From: Anniella stebbinsi
Lineage: Eukaryota; Chordata; Lepidosauria; Squamata; Anniellidae
Length of the DNA: 64,000 nucleotides
NCBI GenBank assembly: GCA_029215795.1
Contig: JARDYH010000003.1
Coordinates: 97,868,609-97,932,608 of the forward strand
Reading direction: 5' to 3'
Shown piece after piece: positions 22,917-35,130 of the stretch (the stretch's first letter is position 1; every line of letters starts with the position of its first letter). A model generated the notes under the pieces. The model was given only the letters and a program-made list of their open reading frames with translations, did no database searches and was not told where the DNA came from. The position numbers and the translations under genes were made by a program.

Positions 22917-23994
22917 CATATGTTTCATTGCAATATGTACTTGTGTGAAACGTATATGTACACTGTAAAAGGTGTGTGTGATGTGACATGAACATTTACT
23001 GAGAACGATGGCTGGGATTGATAGGTCTTGCAGTCCAAGACATCTGGAGGGCACCAGGTTGGGGACTGTTGGATTAGACAAATTAATATAGCAGACCTCT
23101 ATCAATGATTAATAGCCTTGATCGCTAAATAGAACTTCCATGTACAGAAGCAGTATGCCTGAATACAAGATGTTAACGGGCGATGGCCATCAGCTTCAAG
23201 CCCTGCTTATTGGCACCCTGAGACATATGGTTGTCTACTGTGTGAGTGCTGTAATAGGTGGATCTTTTTTAAAAAAAAAAAATCCTGGAATTCACTTTTG
23301 AAATGGGTTTATAATATAAAGTCACACTATGGTTACGTTGATTAAATGTATTTACATTTCTTTCCTGCACCATCCTGAACGCTCAGGGTGGGTTATGGAT
23401 TCTGATCTTGTTAATCACGGGAATGTCTTATCCTCAATCATCCCATTAGAAGCTTTCACTGAAAACTTAACATTCATAAAACATCAATTAAACTTAAAAG
23501 TGAATTTGGGAACGTAAAATAACATTTTTGCTTTGAATGTTGATTTCCACCCTAGAGTTATGTTCTTATGTAGGGCACCCCCCCCCTCTCTCTCTCCTAG
23601 GAAATGTCTTGAGGCAAAGGTAAGGGGCTGGGGGCTTATAGTCTCTCTTTAAGATTAACCACGTGTAAGGATTCAGTAGTTCTCTTCAGTTCAGAATGGA
23701 CAGAGGCTGAACGTCATGGCATAGTGAGTGGGAATTCAAGGCCAAATTATATAATGAGCAGGAGCAAGTGGAAAGGCTCAGTTTATGGAGGATAAAGTTA
23801 TCAGTGACTACTAGTCATGATGGTCATATATTAAATCCTCCAGTATTGGAGGCAGTATGCCCCTGCATACCAGTTGCTGGGGAACACAAGCAGGGGTGTG
23901 CTGTTGCAATCATTTCCAATTTGTGGGCTTCTGGCCAATTGTGAACAGAATGCTGGACAACAGAGGCTTTGGTCCGATTCACCATGGCTCTTCA

Positions 23995-24407
23995 AGAGTC
24001 TGGAAACAAAGCCCTATGAGGAGAGATTGAAAGAACTGGGCAAGTTTAGCCTTGAGAAGAGAAGAGAAGACTGAGGGAAGACATGATAGCATTCTTCAAA
24101 TACTTGAAAGATTGTCATACAGAGGAGGGCCAGGATCTCTTCTCAATCATTCAAGAGTGCAGGACACGGAATTATGGGCTCAAGTTACAGGAAGCCAGAT
24201 TCCACCTGGACATCAGGAAAAACTTCCTGTTAGAGCAGTATGACGATGGAACCAATTACATTACATTATATTAGAGGCATTCAAGATGCAGCTAGACAGC
24301 CATCTGTCAGGCATGCTTTAAGGTGGATTCCTGCATTGAGCAGGGTATTGGACTCGATGGCCTTATAAGCCCCTTCCAGCTCTACTGTTCTATGATTCTA
24401 TGTTCTT
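23995..24407 (+). mobile_element. CR1 LINE, 3' end
   Basis: Encodes [20 protein letters not shown], then [17 protein letters not shown], the C-terminus of CR1 ORF2. Ends with the CR1 tail GGACTCGATGGCCTTATAAG...TTCTATGATTCTATG. Frameshifted. Close to the 58.1-58.5 kb copy. Confidence 0.88.
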
Positions 24408-24848
24408 ATTCTGAGCTCTACCAGTTCAGGCTGTAGGTGTGGAGTGGGGAGGGGGGGAATGCATCATTTAATGCTCTCCCTGCTTTTACAAGATCAGCAT
24501 GCCACTAAGAAGAAAGGTTCAGTGAGGCCTTCTCATGATATGCTGTTCTACCTGCAAGATTTTTTTTCATGGAGGAGTATTCAAAGCATGCAGCAGTGCA
24601 GTCCAGAAAAAAGATTTTGCTGACTATATTTATTATAACTCCATCTCTACATGGCAGATGCTTCAATAATTTTTTTTAATCAACCAGACATTCCTCTATT
24701 GTTACAGAGGAATGCACATATCTACAGTAGTAGGCAGGAGGTAAAGTAGAAGTTAAAGTACTTTCCATGTAGTTGAATGTTAATTAGAGAACTACTTTTG
24801 AAACAGCTTAATGAACATCAGTGCTCATTTAGCTACTTAAACTAAAAT

Positions 24849-24990
24849 AGAGATGTGCTGTTCCCTGACTGTTCCCTGACAGTTTGCTCTAATGGGGTGA
24901 AATGGGGGGGGGGTGCTTTCCCTATGAGAGCACCCCATCCCAATTTCACCCCATTAGAGCCAATAGACAGGGAACACAGCAGATCTCTAC
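24849..24990. repeat. Fold-back repeat with poly-G in one arm
   Basis: AGAGATGTGCTGTTCCCTG...CTCTAATGGGGTGAAATGGG pairs with CCAATTTCACCCCATTAGAG...CAGGGAACACAGCAGATCTC. Stem about 55 bp around a loop CTTTCCCTATGAG. Probably a small DNA-element MITE. Confidence 0.6.
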
Positions 24991-25148
24991 TTTTATAAAC
25001 TGGAGATGCAAAGTTTCACATTATCAAAGTATAGGAGAACTGACCCTCCAAATGCACACACCCTCCTGCCCTGGATAACTCTGGATTTTTGCTTCTTCTC
25101 GCTTTTTCTTTTCACTGCTTTGTTTTAGGAAGCTATGGGGATAGGATG

Positions 25149-25149
<1 letters not shown>

Positions 25150-25184
<35 letters not shown>
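25150..25184. repeat. (GT)n microsatellite
   Basis: Uninterrupted GT dinucleotide run of about 17 units. Confidence 0.95.
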
Positions 25185-25187
<3 letters not shown>

Positions 25188-26944
25188 GGGGGATGGTTTG
25201 AGGGGATTTTTAAAAATCGTAAAAATCAAGGGATGAATGGATCTGCTTGGGGAAGCTGCCCACATCCATCACAATGTCACAACCAATGAACTGGAGGGGG
25301 AAGAAGAAGGGGCAGGGTGGGGCGGGGTGGAGTGGAGTGCAAGAGCAAGAGCAAACAAGTGAAAGGAGGCTTCACCACTACATGATTTAGACTCCAATAT
25401 TGTAATGGAAACCTCAAGGTCTGGGAACCTAGCGTAGCCTGACTGCAACAGATCCCTTGACAACAGGGAGTGTAACTTCAGTTCTGGCTCAGCAGCAAGA
25501 TAAGGCTTCATGTCACACCTTTGATTTAGGGCCCAAGACGGTGGGAACTAGAGAATGAGAGGAGTCTGAGGAGGAGAGGGGATCAAGTATGTCATCCTGG
25601 ATGAGACATCAATTCAGGACATTCTCAGCAGTTATGAGCTAAAGGTTCAGGTTGGGAATGATAGTCAGAAGAGGCCTATCCTGGTATTTAAAGTATGCCC
25701 TAGTTGACAAGAGCTCACAGAGATCAACATCTTTTATGTTGGGATATCTATCCAGTCTGAATCCTCTTGGTCACTCTATGAACCCTTTTACAAGTTTATG
25801 TATGCCATTTTTTTGCAGGAACTAAAACGCTGAAAGGACCTTAGCTTAAGATTGCCTTTCCCAGTTCAAGTTGATGTGAAGAAGCCAATTGTTTGTGGTC
25901 TGGAATTTAAGTGCTAAAAGCTAGTTCACAAGTCTTTGGAATGCGTATCTGTGTAACTTGATCTATGGAAATAAGTGACTGAAGGGCTTTCCTGTTGAAT
26001 TGCCTGAGGAGCCAGATAGACAAGCTGTGATAACTTATTTCTGTTTCCTCTTTAGCAGGAGTACAGAGCCTCAAGCCCCAGGGTCCCAATCCTGCCCCAT
26101 GGGGTTCCCCAGATAGCCATGCCACCTTGCCCTGATCCCATCCCCTTTCCCCTGACCATCAATCAATAGCTTTCCCCCTGAAGTGCCTCTCCTAAGCTTA
26201 GTTACTGGCAGTAAGAGCTTTAAGCTCAAGTAAGCTGATTTTTTTTAGTAATCCTGGTCCCACTCCATTTGCCTTCTGGCTACAGCTACTCTTGAGTAGA
26301 CCCGCGTAGTGGCCAGACGTGGCATTGCAGATTTTTACAACACCACCACTGGTTGAGTCCTCCTTGGAGGAAGACCTAGAGCCTCCAGCAGCTGCCAAGG
26401 GTCAGCACTCACTAGGGCCAGAAGGCCTGGAGGAGCCTGGGTCCTCGATAATGCCCACCCAGGGACCTACCAGTGCAGGAGGAGGTGAGATCTGATTCAG
26501 AGTCAGAAGAGAAGAGGCTCCCCAAGCCTTCAGGAGTGATGAATACTGAAGAAGTAGGCCAAACTCAAGTCCAGGAGAAGTACCCAGTTGCAGCAGAGGG
26601 CTCCTTGGAAGTAAGGAGGTTCCTCAATAGGAGACCCTTTCCAGACACTACTAACAGGCCGCATCTGAATCATGGGCGGTGTTCTGATAACCTGCTTAAC
26701 AGTAGCAGTTGAGACCTGGAAGAGTTGCTGGAAAATTCTATCCTACTCTTCTGGCTCTAGCCCTACTTGACCTAGGGTCCCTAGCTCTCCATAGGACTGA
26801 ACCCGTTGTGAAGACCTCTGAATTGCCTTTTGGGTATGATTCCTGCCTGAACTTTGTCAGCCGTGGTGTCTTACCAAACTCCCCCTTTGAACTAAATCTC
26901 TTGCGATTACCTTGATTTACCTCTGAGGGTAGCACTACCATTTT

Positions 26945-27835
26945 TGTTGTGGCATAGTTGTTCTCTAAGATGTCTCATTTTATCCCGTTTGGGAATTCCA
27001 TCAGCAAAAGACACCACACATTGTTAATTTGTTATGTTTTCCACCTACACAGCCTGCTGGACAGCATCATGTCCAACCATGGCTCTCAGTTTACTGCCCC
27101 ATTTTGGCAAGCATTGTTTACCCTCTTGGGAGTGAAACTGCACCTCTCTATGGCATATCATGCACAGACCAACGGGCAGACAGAACATACAAATGCCTCC
27201 ATGGATGAATACTTCAGGTGTTATGTCAACTACCAACAAGACAATTGGGACAGGAGATTGCCTTTAGCGGAAATTATGTTAATTCTCACCACTCTTCTAC
27301 CAGTCAGACAGCATTCTTTGCAAACTATGGCTTTCATCCATGATTCTGTCCAGTCACCATCAGATCATCCCCCATTTCAGATGGTGGCCATCTCTTTCAG
27401 GAGCTACAAGTCCTGTACCAGTTCTACAAGAGCAGTTAGACCATATCAGATAATCATATAAATACTTTATGGGTCTGAAGCATCAACCAGGACCCCATTG
27501 CAGGTTGGGGATAGAACATGGTTATCTACCCACTACTTCCCGACACACCAGCCCAGCCACAAATTGGATGCCCGATACTTAGGTCCCTTTCCTGTAATTG
27601 TGCAAATTAATTCTGTCTTCCATCGCTCTCTCTTGGGTTCTGGCTACCACGAATCACCCTTTCAGAGATCCACTGGTATCACGCTTAGCTGATGGTGAAG
27701 AGGTATATGAAGTGGCTCAGGTCCTGGATTCGTGCCTCAACCACGGCCACCATCATAGATCATAAAGGTTATGGTCCTGAGGAGCAATCATGGGAAACAC
27801 CTCTGATGTCCATGCTCCAATTGGTAGGATTTCAA
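26945..27835 (+). mobile_element. Ty3/Gypsy chromovirus relic (integrase and chromodomain)
   Basis: First frame: FSKMSHFIPFGNSISK, then LLDSIMSNHGSQFTAPFWQA, SMAYHAQTNGQTEHTN and CYVNYQQDNWDRRLPLAE, the integrase core of vertebrate Gypsy elements. Where functional copies have SDRG, this one has SNHG, so the second catalytic Asp is lost. After a frameshift come KLDARYLGPFPVIVQIN (integrase C-terminal domain) and, further on, KGYGPEEQSWET, the end of a chromodomain. Reverse transcriptase and gag are not seen. 26,400-26,940 could be leader or LTR sequence of the same element, but I cannot show it. Confidence 0.8.
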
Positions 27836-28900
27836 TCACACACACAAACACACACAATTGTTTTCAATTGCTTCCACAGAATCTATGCTGTTGGTTAATA
27901 CTGTTACAAATGTCTTCCCTGCTTTTCTCAGTTGGATTCTAAGTCTAGATCCAACCCTATGTTTGCTCGAAGTGGCTAACAAGATACAACACATAATTAA
28001 CTTGTGAAAATTCACTATTTCAAGATGGCTACTTTGCTAGATAGCTTTTGAAAAGAATTGCACAGATTCATGGAGGAAATGCCATGGCAGCAAAATGGAA
28101 TCTCCATGTTCAAAGTCATATAGGAGAGCTGGTTGTAGTGTATTAGCTAAGAGAATAAGCTTTAAGGTCCATGTCCATCTGAAGGCTATATATATATACA
28201 CACACACACACTTCATTGCTAGCTCTGTTGCTACTGTTTGATTTTTGCATATATTTTGCTTGCATTATACTCCCATCTACTGGAGATTTCTTAAAATTTA
28301 TTCTGATTAAAATCAGATTCAGATTGCCATGTTAACCCATTAGCACAGAATTAATCATCAGTAAAATTAACGTTGGTGCACTTCTGTAGAGCAGTAACTG
28401 TTTTTTCTGTTGGAATCACGCAGAGGGGGCCAATTGGGTGGAAATGACAGGCACATATATGTTGTTCCATATCTAGATAGCTACTGCAGCAGTGTGGGAG
28501 AAACTGCCAGACCTTTGAAATAATGTGAGAAGCAGGCACAAACCAGAATGTTGCATATGTACATTCAAGGAAGGGTGGTAGAGCTTATTTGTCCCTCCTG
28601 AATCTGTGTATGTTTCTCTCTCCCTCTCTCTTTAGCTCTGCACTCATGCCCCCTCTGAATGCAGAGGGATTAGGGTAGGATCATGCCTGCTGGACCTGTC
28701 CCTAACTTCGTCTACATGTTCAATAGAAGTATGAAAGGCGCTCTATAGGGCTCCATGCATAGACTCTTCCAGGTGATTGGGAAACCTATCCAGGCAGAGT
28801 TAAGGAGTCTACACATTAGGGGCGCGCAACCTTTTTGGCCCTGAGGGACGCAGTGTTAGTTGCAGGGGGGGGGGGTGGAGGCTACACATGCATAACCATG

Positions 28901-28902
<2 letters not shown>

Positions 28903-28940
<38 letters not shown>
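28903..28940. repeat. (CA)n microsatellite
   Basis: CA run of about 18 units, 15 bp from MITE copy 2. Confidence 0.95.
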
Positions 28941-28942
<2 letters not shown>

Positions 28943-28955
28943 GGATGCTTTAGGG

Positions 28956-29275
28956 TAGGCTGACCAGATAAAATCCAGGTCAGGGCTCATGTAACTTTAA
29001 CAGTTGCAGAGAAAAGGGAATTTCAGCCAGAGTCATTTGTATGAAATTAGTCCCTGGTGAAATTCCCTCTTCATCACAACTGTTAAAGGTGCAGGCACTA
29101 TACTTGAGTGACCATATACAAAAGAGGGCAGGGCCCCTGCAACTTTAACAGTTTTGATGAAGAGGGAATATCACCAGGAACTAATTGCATACAAATGACA
29201 CTGGCTGAAATTCCCTTTTCTCTACAACTGTTAAAGTTACATGAGCTCTGACCTGGATTTTATCTGGTCACCCTA
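28956..29275. mobile_element. 320-bp nested palindrome MITE, copy 2 (variant ends)
   Basis: Same length and inner sequence as copies 1 and 3, but the outer 20-30 bp differ: TAGGCTGACCAGATAAAATC on the left and GATTTTATCTGGTCACCCTA on the right, changed in parallel so the arms still pair. Flanks CTTTAGGG and TTTTAGGG (7 of 8) look like a target duplication. Confidence 0.82.
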
Positions 29276-29539
29276 TTTTAGGGACAAAGGGGTCTTAGAA
29301 TTCCCCAGCAACCCCAACTGGGACTGCTGCTTTCCAACCACCATTACTGGCAATCCCAGCTGCTTCAGCATCACTTGGGGAGTGAACAGGGCTGCTGTCT
29401 GTTTGTCTATATTGCTAGAATAAAGTTTATTGTTCTGCTAAGACCTTGATCTGTCTGCCTTATTCCTGACTTTAAGAGCAGAGCTGCTGGGAACTGGACT
29501 TTGTTTATTAAAAATGCATCCTGCCTCTCAGTCTTCATT

Positions 29540-30720
29540 TTAAAGGCAACATCTCACATAATTGAAATCAATACAAATAATTAAACAAAACAAGCGAATG
29601 AACCAAGAGTAAAAAAAAGAAAGATGCCAGAAGTGAAACACGCACATACATATCCACAATAAAGAATGTAAAAACAATAAAGGCGGCAGACGGCAAAGCA
29701 ATATAACAAAATATAAGCAAAACTTAAAATGTGCCTTAACACCAGTAAATATACATTTCAAAGGCGATAAGCGCATTGAAAGCTTGCAAACATAGCAACA
29801 TTTCCAACTGATGTTTAAAAGAATATTAAAGAGGGTATTAAGCAAACAGATGGGGAAGGGTATATACAATCATTTGAGGTGGCACATCTGGAAAAACCTT
29901 GGGCGGGTCTACACTGCTGCTTTAAAGTGCTTTATAACAGTAGTGACAAGTGTATATGGAGTGTGTCCTGGGCCCCAACAGTTGTCACTACTGTTATAAA
30001 GCACTTTAAAACAGTAGTGTAGATCCTGCCCTTGTCTTCTATGGGCCACCACCTCATATCTGAAGGTCAGGACTCTGAACAGGGCTGCTAAATAATTGGG
30101 AGGGATCATGTGAGAAAAAGTGGTGCAAGCTATTTGAGATGCTCTAGGTCAAAGTCAGCACCTTAAATTGAATCTGTCAATAAACTGGGTTGAAGGGAAG
30201 TTCTTTGAACACTGGCAAGATGTGTTCCTTATTACCAACACTAGTCAGTAATCTTGCTGCTCTGTTCTAAACCAATTTAAAGTTTTTGAAGCGCTTTCAA
30301 AGGCAGCACCACATAAAATACACTGCAGCAATCTAGTATGTACGTATCTTAGCAGGGCATGGATAGCCATGGCTAGATCCCATTTTTCAAAGGATGGCTG
30401 TGGCTGGAATTCCAACGGAAGCTGGTAAAAGGTGCTATATACTACAGAGGATACCTGAACATCCATCCAGAATATTAGATCTAACTGCACCTGCAAGCTG
30501 AAGAACTTTTTTATTATTATTTTATTTTTTATGGAGAGTCAAACCCCATCCAGAACTGGCCAGATTCCTTTTTGGTCAACTACCTCACCAACCAACAGTG
30601 CCTTGGTCTTATTTTGATTGAGTTTATTGACATTCATTCAGTCTATTGTTGATTCCAGACATCTGTTCAGAACATTCACAATCTCATCTGGACAAGATGG
30701 GAAGGCGAGAGCGAGAGCTT
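29540..30720 (-). mobile_element. L2-clade LINE 3' region, minus strand, with nested MITE
   Basis: The plus strand carries the reverse-complement landmarks of the L2 post-RT region: AGCACCTTAAATTGAATCTG, GCAATCTAGTATGTACGTAT and TAGATCTAACTGCACCTGC, in the order found in other copies. No coding frame. A fold-back MITE (29,901-30,031) interrupts it. Confidence 0.55.
29901..30031. mobile_element. Fold-back MITE (CTACAC termini)
   Basis: GGGCGGGTCTACACTGCTGC, then TTTAAAGTGCTTTATAACAG; inverted copy TAAAGCACTTTAAAACAGTA, then GTGTAGATCCTGCCC. Stem about 50 bp, loop about 30 bp. Confidence 0.75.
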
Positions 30721-31065
30721 TGTGGACTGGTGGCATTTCATTCCAAACGTCTGGATAATCCACATATTAACATTATCGTGTGAAAGGTGTATGAAGGGAA
30801 ACAATCCCGGGGAATAGTAACAAAGACCTGAAACCCAGGGCTTCAGCCATTTTGAGATCGCTCCTTGTAAGAGTTGCAGAGTGTTAAATTACACATGTCA
30901 ATCTCCTGTGACATTATCTTACAACATTTGCAGTGGCATATAGCACAGGTCCCTTGGAAGTTATGAACTAGGCATCAAGCTTCCTACATTGAATTGGTGT
31001 GACATCACAAACAGATTGTGGAACCATTGTAGAGACAGATGCCTGACTTTTGTCCAGAATTTGAG

Positions 31066-31280
31066 CCAGTGTGGTGTAGTGGCTAAAGTGTTTGCCTGGG
31101 AGTCGGGAGGTCTGAGTTGTAGTCCCCATTTGACCTTGGAAGCTCACTGGGTGACTTTGGGCCCGTCACAGACTCTCAGCCCAACCTACCTCACGGATAA
31201 AATGGAGAGGATTATATATGCCGCCTTTGGTTCCTTGGAGGAAAAAAGGCGGGATATAAATGTAATAAAGAAAATAATTT
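31066..31280 (+). mobile_element. tRNA-derived SINE, nearly full length
   Basis: GCCAGTGTGGTGTAGTGGCT (A-box region), GGTCTGAGTTGTAGTCCCC (B-box region), CTCACTGGGTGACTTTGGGC, CCAACCTACCTCACGGATAA and the tail TTGGAGGAAAAAAGGCGGG, ATATAAATGTAATAAAG. Best preserved copy of this class here. Confidence 0.85.
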
Positions 31281-31351
31281 TAATCCCTCCCGCTCAGCTA
31301 CTTTTGCCTTCCTTAGGGTAGCCCTTAATAAAAAAGCAGATCACCACCATA

Positions 31352-31358
31352 CATGGAA
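31352..31358 (-). terminator. Candidate distal polyadenylation signal
   Basis: On the minus strand AATAAAG is followed, about 15-35 bases on, by a GT-rich tract (TGTATGGTGGTG) and a T-run, a textbook signal plus downstream element. It is 5.7 kb past the SULT4A1 stop on the same strand, so it could end a long neuronal 3' UTR. It could equally belong to an unannotated transcript or be chance. Repeats at 32.5 and 33.9-34.1 kb lie between it and the stop. Confidence 0.25.
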
Positions 31359-32039
31359 CTTGTCTTTATTAAATAAGCAAGCAAGCACAGAAGTATAACA
31401 TGTAGTGCTTAAATATTCTTAACAGTACTAAAAAATATAAAAATAAAGTTTACTGAAAGCAGTTTCACTCACAAATATACGAGAAGTGCTGTCAATCCAC
31501 AAAATTCAACACCATTTGCCAACATCTGTACTGACAGAAAACTGCCTTGCTCTGTCCTGTGGTAATGTGAATTCTTGTTCGTCCTTCCTTCTGGATTTCT
31601 TTGAGCAAGTTATCAGGTTACAACCCAGAGAACCACATTCACTCTCTTTAAGAACCCCAAAGCTGCAAAAGGACACAGGTGGCCTTCTCTGTCCAGCTGT
31701 TCCTCCAGCCCTGTCATCCACGAGAATGGCCAAGTTAGTAATTGCAACTTGCAGATTCAGGCTATGTGTTTAAAATCACTGAAGTGGAGTCCACCTTCTG
31801 TAACAAACAAAAATCCAGGTTTGTGGCACGGTGCCTCTGTGTGCAATGGACAAATGCTTGGGAGAGAGTGGGAGAAGCAAGTACTGAATTTCTCACTTCA
31901 TCAGTGGTCTTAAAAGTACTATGTGGATCTCCAGGTTGCAATTGGACATCTCCTACTTTTTTCTCCCGCTTGCTGGAGCAAGCAGGACTCCTGTACCCAC
32001 CTCCTACCAAGTGGGAGAGGAGGGTAGGCAAAGAGATTA

Positions 32040-32350
32040 TAGAGTGAATGTGCAGGAGAAACTTAGGGCTGTAATCGTGTCTGTGTCAACCAGAGTATTT
32101 GGGGTGGGGAACCTACTGCTTGTTTTATTTTTAATAGGGTTAAAGCTGTGTTTTAAAATAACCACTTTTCATGTTTTAGCTGCTTTGATCATTATTCCTC
32201 TATTTAAAATCTATTTTAGGTTGCTGTTTCTGCGTTTAAATTCTTTGAATGTGTTTTATCACTGGTTTTATTGTATTTGTTTTGATTATGTCTGTTGCCC
32301 TGAGAGCTTCAACTTTAAGATCGCTCATGAATTTAACAAATAATAATAAA
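32040..32350 (+). mobile_element. LINE 3' tail (L2/CR1-like)
   Basis: T-rich 3' UTR-like lead followed by TTGCCCTGAGAGCTTCAAC and ACAAATAATAATAAA, the decayed form of the CCGCCCTGAGAGC...AATAAATAA tail. Confidence 0.5.
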
Positions 32351-32514
32351 AAAGAGAGATGGCTCTCCAATTTGTGGTGTGGTAATGCTTCAATAAAGTG
32401 GAAAAGCAAGAATAATCGATTCTCATATTAACAGGCAAAATGCTCTAGGTTATATACATAAATGACTTTCTGAATAGGTATATAGTAAGCACACATCACA
32501 GTTGTCATACAGGT

Positions 32515-32518
<4 letters not shown>

Positions 32519-32589
<71 letters not shown>

Positions 32590-32610
32590 ATATATAGTGT
32601 GTGTACTATA
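32519..32610. repeat. (TA)n(GT)n compound microsatellite
   Basis: TA run (32,519-32,550), GT run (to about 32,586), then a short repeat of both. Confidence 0.95.
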
Positions 32611-33879
32611 TGTAGCCTCCTTCAGACTAAACCTATAATTCGACAAGTGCATCCTGGTTGATGGGGCAAAGCTAGTCTCACATGTTCCTGCTTGCCCTTT
32701 CACATGTTCGGTACCTACAAGTATTGAACACCTGAATAAATTTATATTTGTTGAATAAAACATGGGAAGCCCTATCAGGAGAGAATCCCCCCATTACTCC
32801 CCCGCCAAACAGTGCTGAACTAGTACATTGCTGTGGCTAGAATGGTAGCTAGGTGGATCAACTTTTCAACTGACCACTATATCTGTACCTTGAACAATAC
32901 ACTGACATTCAGAAATTAGCTTATTTCCAAGCTATGAAAAGATTCATTTGCAAATCAAGAACAGACCAGCCCTGGGTGGGGGAATTGGCAAAACCTTATA
33001 GTTGTTCTAGGAACAAATGAGTTTTCTGCATTTTCCCACTAATATGTTTCTCAACCTAAGAGAACATCATGCCCATGGGGGACAAGATGCCGTGAGCATA
33101 AGACCCAGGGAACCAAACTGTTACCATGTTCTATTTTAGTTCCACTTGGGTTCAGCTGAAATTTTCCTGTTTTCATTCTGGTTCAAGCAAAGAAAGATTC
33201 AGTAACTGGAGCAGCACATCTCCAGAACCAGTTCAGTTCTGGTTCACGTAGGAAAATTCAATTATGATTATTTATTATGAGGATTTAATACTTATTCTTC
33301 GCTCATAAACCTTTCGGAGTGGCTTACAATAATTGATTCACTCTACAGTACTGATCTGTAAAGAGAATAGAGCATGTTAATAGGTGTAACTTCATACAGC
33401 TTGGGCCTAGTTTTCACTGAGATAATAAAACTATGTGTGGGCATAGGACTTCACACGTGAAGAAATGCTCCTCAAAAAATTGTGTCCACACGAAAATGTG
33501 AGAAGCATCTGTGAAAAGTGTTCTAGCCTAGCCCTCTCCCTGACATGCTAGTGTACTATGTGCAAGTTATGTGCACATGCTGCTTGAATGGCAGGGGTAA
33601 CTTGCAGGTCACATGCAGCCCCCCCCCCCCCAGTATTTACTGGATTGGTTCTGCTTAATTTGCTGCCAAAAATCAGCAGCGCAGCAGCAAAAAAAAGGTC
33701 TGAATTTTCCATGTTTTTAGAAAAACAAATAGCAGTTGGCTGCAAAATTTTAGTGATGCAGTAGCAAAAAGGGCTGTTCTGGCCTAGTTTTAAAGGAAGC
33801 AACTTTGGTAGCAGCAGTGCATCCATCCCCTGCTAGGTTTGGGAGGGAGGGGAGGGGAGGGGGAGGAGAGGAATTGACC

Positions 33880-34050
33880 CCTGGACATTACCTACGCTGA
33901 CTGTGTGGCCAGGCTTAACAGTTTAAAATGTTTTAAATGTCAGCTGTTTTATGTTATGGTTTTATATTTTGTATATTGTCTTTTTAGTGTTCAATCTTTT
34001 AATTTTTGTAAACCGCCCAGAGAGTTTTGGCTATGGGGCAGTATATAAAT

Positions 34051-34091
<41 letters not shown>
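33880..34091 (+). mobile_element. L2-clade LINE 3' tail with (AAT)n
   Basis: TTGTAAACCGCCCAGAGAGT, TGGCTATGGGGCAGTATATA, then AATAATAAT repeats. Same subfamily as 4.1, 44.5 and 63.8 kb. Confidence 0.8.
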
Positions 34092-34092
<1 letters not shown>

Positions 34093-35054
34093 CTGTTGTA
34101 GAGAAGCGTTCAGTCATACGCACCCCTATCTGCAGTCCATAGTGGTACAGTCCAAATTCGGGTTTTACTCAGTGAAAACTAGTCTCAATAATAAATTATG
34201 AAGGTTATGTATGAATAAGTATAACTTGAATCTCCAGTATTAGCTGCTGCATTAGAATGTTTAGACTGGGAAGTGGGGCAGACGTATGTTTAATTTGTAC
34301 GAATTAGAGTGAACTGTACCGTTCATCTTTGAAGTAGAAAACCTTTGTTTTGCCTTCTGTTTTTCAGCTGTTTTAAGAGGGCAGAAGTGAAGATAGAACC
34401 AATGTATAAAAACGTAACTCTCCCATCCCAGATAAGGAGTTGCCAACTTCTGAACTGTTCCGGTAGTTCTCTCTTTAACGGTGCCTGATATGCAGCAATT
34501 AGAGGTGATGTTTACTTTCATGCCATGAAAGTGGTCACCTGCTGATGTCTTCATCGCAAATTTCTGTTAAAGGAACAGAAGCAGGCAACTTACTCCTAGA
34601 CATGACATCTCTGAGGCTGCCATCCTATACACACTTTCCTGTGAGTAAGCCTTAATGAATGTAGGGATGAATTCCAAGGCAAGCATGCAGAGAACTGCGT
34701 AGTGAATGGGCTGCAGATACACATTGTGAGGGGGCTGTAACTGCACAAACATGGGCCACCAAATGCAAGTGCCCATAACTATATATCTAGCAAGGAGATT
34801 GTATTGCAAGCACGTATTTCACAACGAATTGCAATGAAATCCATTGTGATCTTAAGATTTTCTCAATTGCTGGATGATGGTTCTTAAAAAAAGGAAACTC
34901 ACCTCTTTACTGACAGACCTAGCTTCAGAGGCTACTGTAGAACGGGCTGTTGCAGAGCAAATGAACGAAGCATATAACAGGCAGGGAGGAGCCTTCAGCA
35001 AAGTATATTGGACGTGAGAGGATAGGGGTGCAGGTGTGTACACACACCTCGGCT

Positions 35055-35130
35055 GTCATCCTGTGAACACTTGAGTAATAAGCCCCACTGAACCCAGTGG
35101 GGCTTACTTCTGCATAAATGTATTTGGGAT
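35055..35130. repeat. Palindromic MITE (AAGCCCCACTG/CAGTGGGGCTT)
   Basis: ATCCTGTGAACACTTGAGTA, ATAAGCCCCACTGAAC, then CCAGTGGGGCTTACTTCTGC and GGGATGGCAC. Same broad family as 15,022, shorter. Confidence 0.6.

Noticed and set aside
28903..28940. Regular short repeats as a possible CRISPR-like array
   Set aside because: Simple CA dinucleotide repeat in a vertebrate genome, without spacers.
29540..29869. 109-residue hydrophobic minus-strand frame
   Set aside because: AT-rich LINE 3' region reading through T-runs; no domain, start context or splice support.
31486..32047. Overlapping open frames on both strands, possible small gene
   Set aside because: Neither strand shows a known domain; may be 3' UTR of SULT4A1, but unsupported as coding.
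32518..32763. Open frame with long Tyr-Ile and Thr-His runs
   Set aside because: It is a translation of the TA/GT microsatellite.
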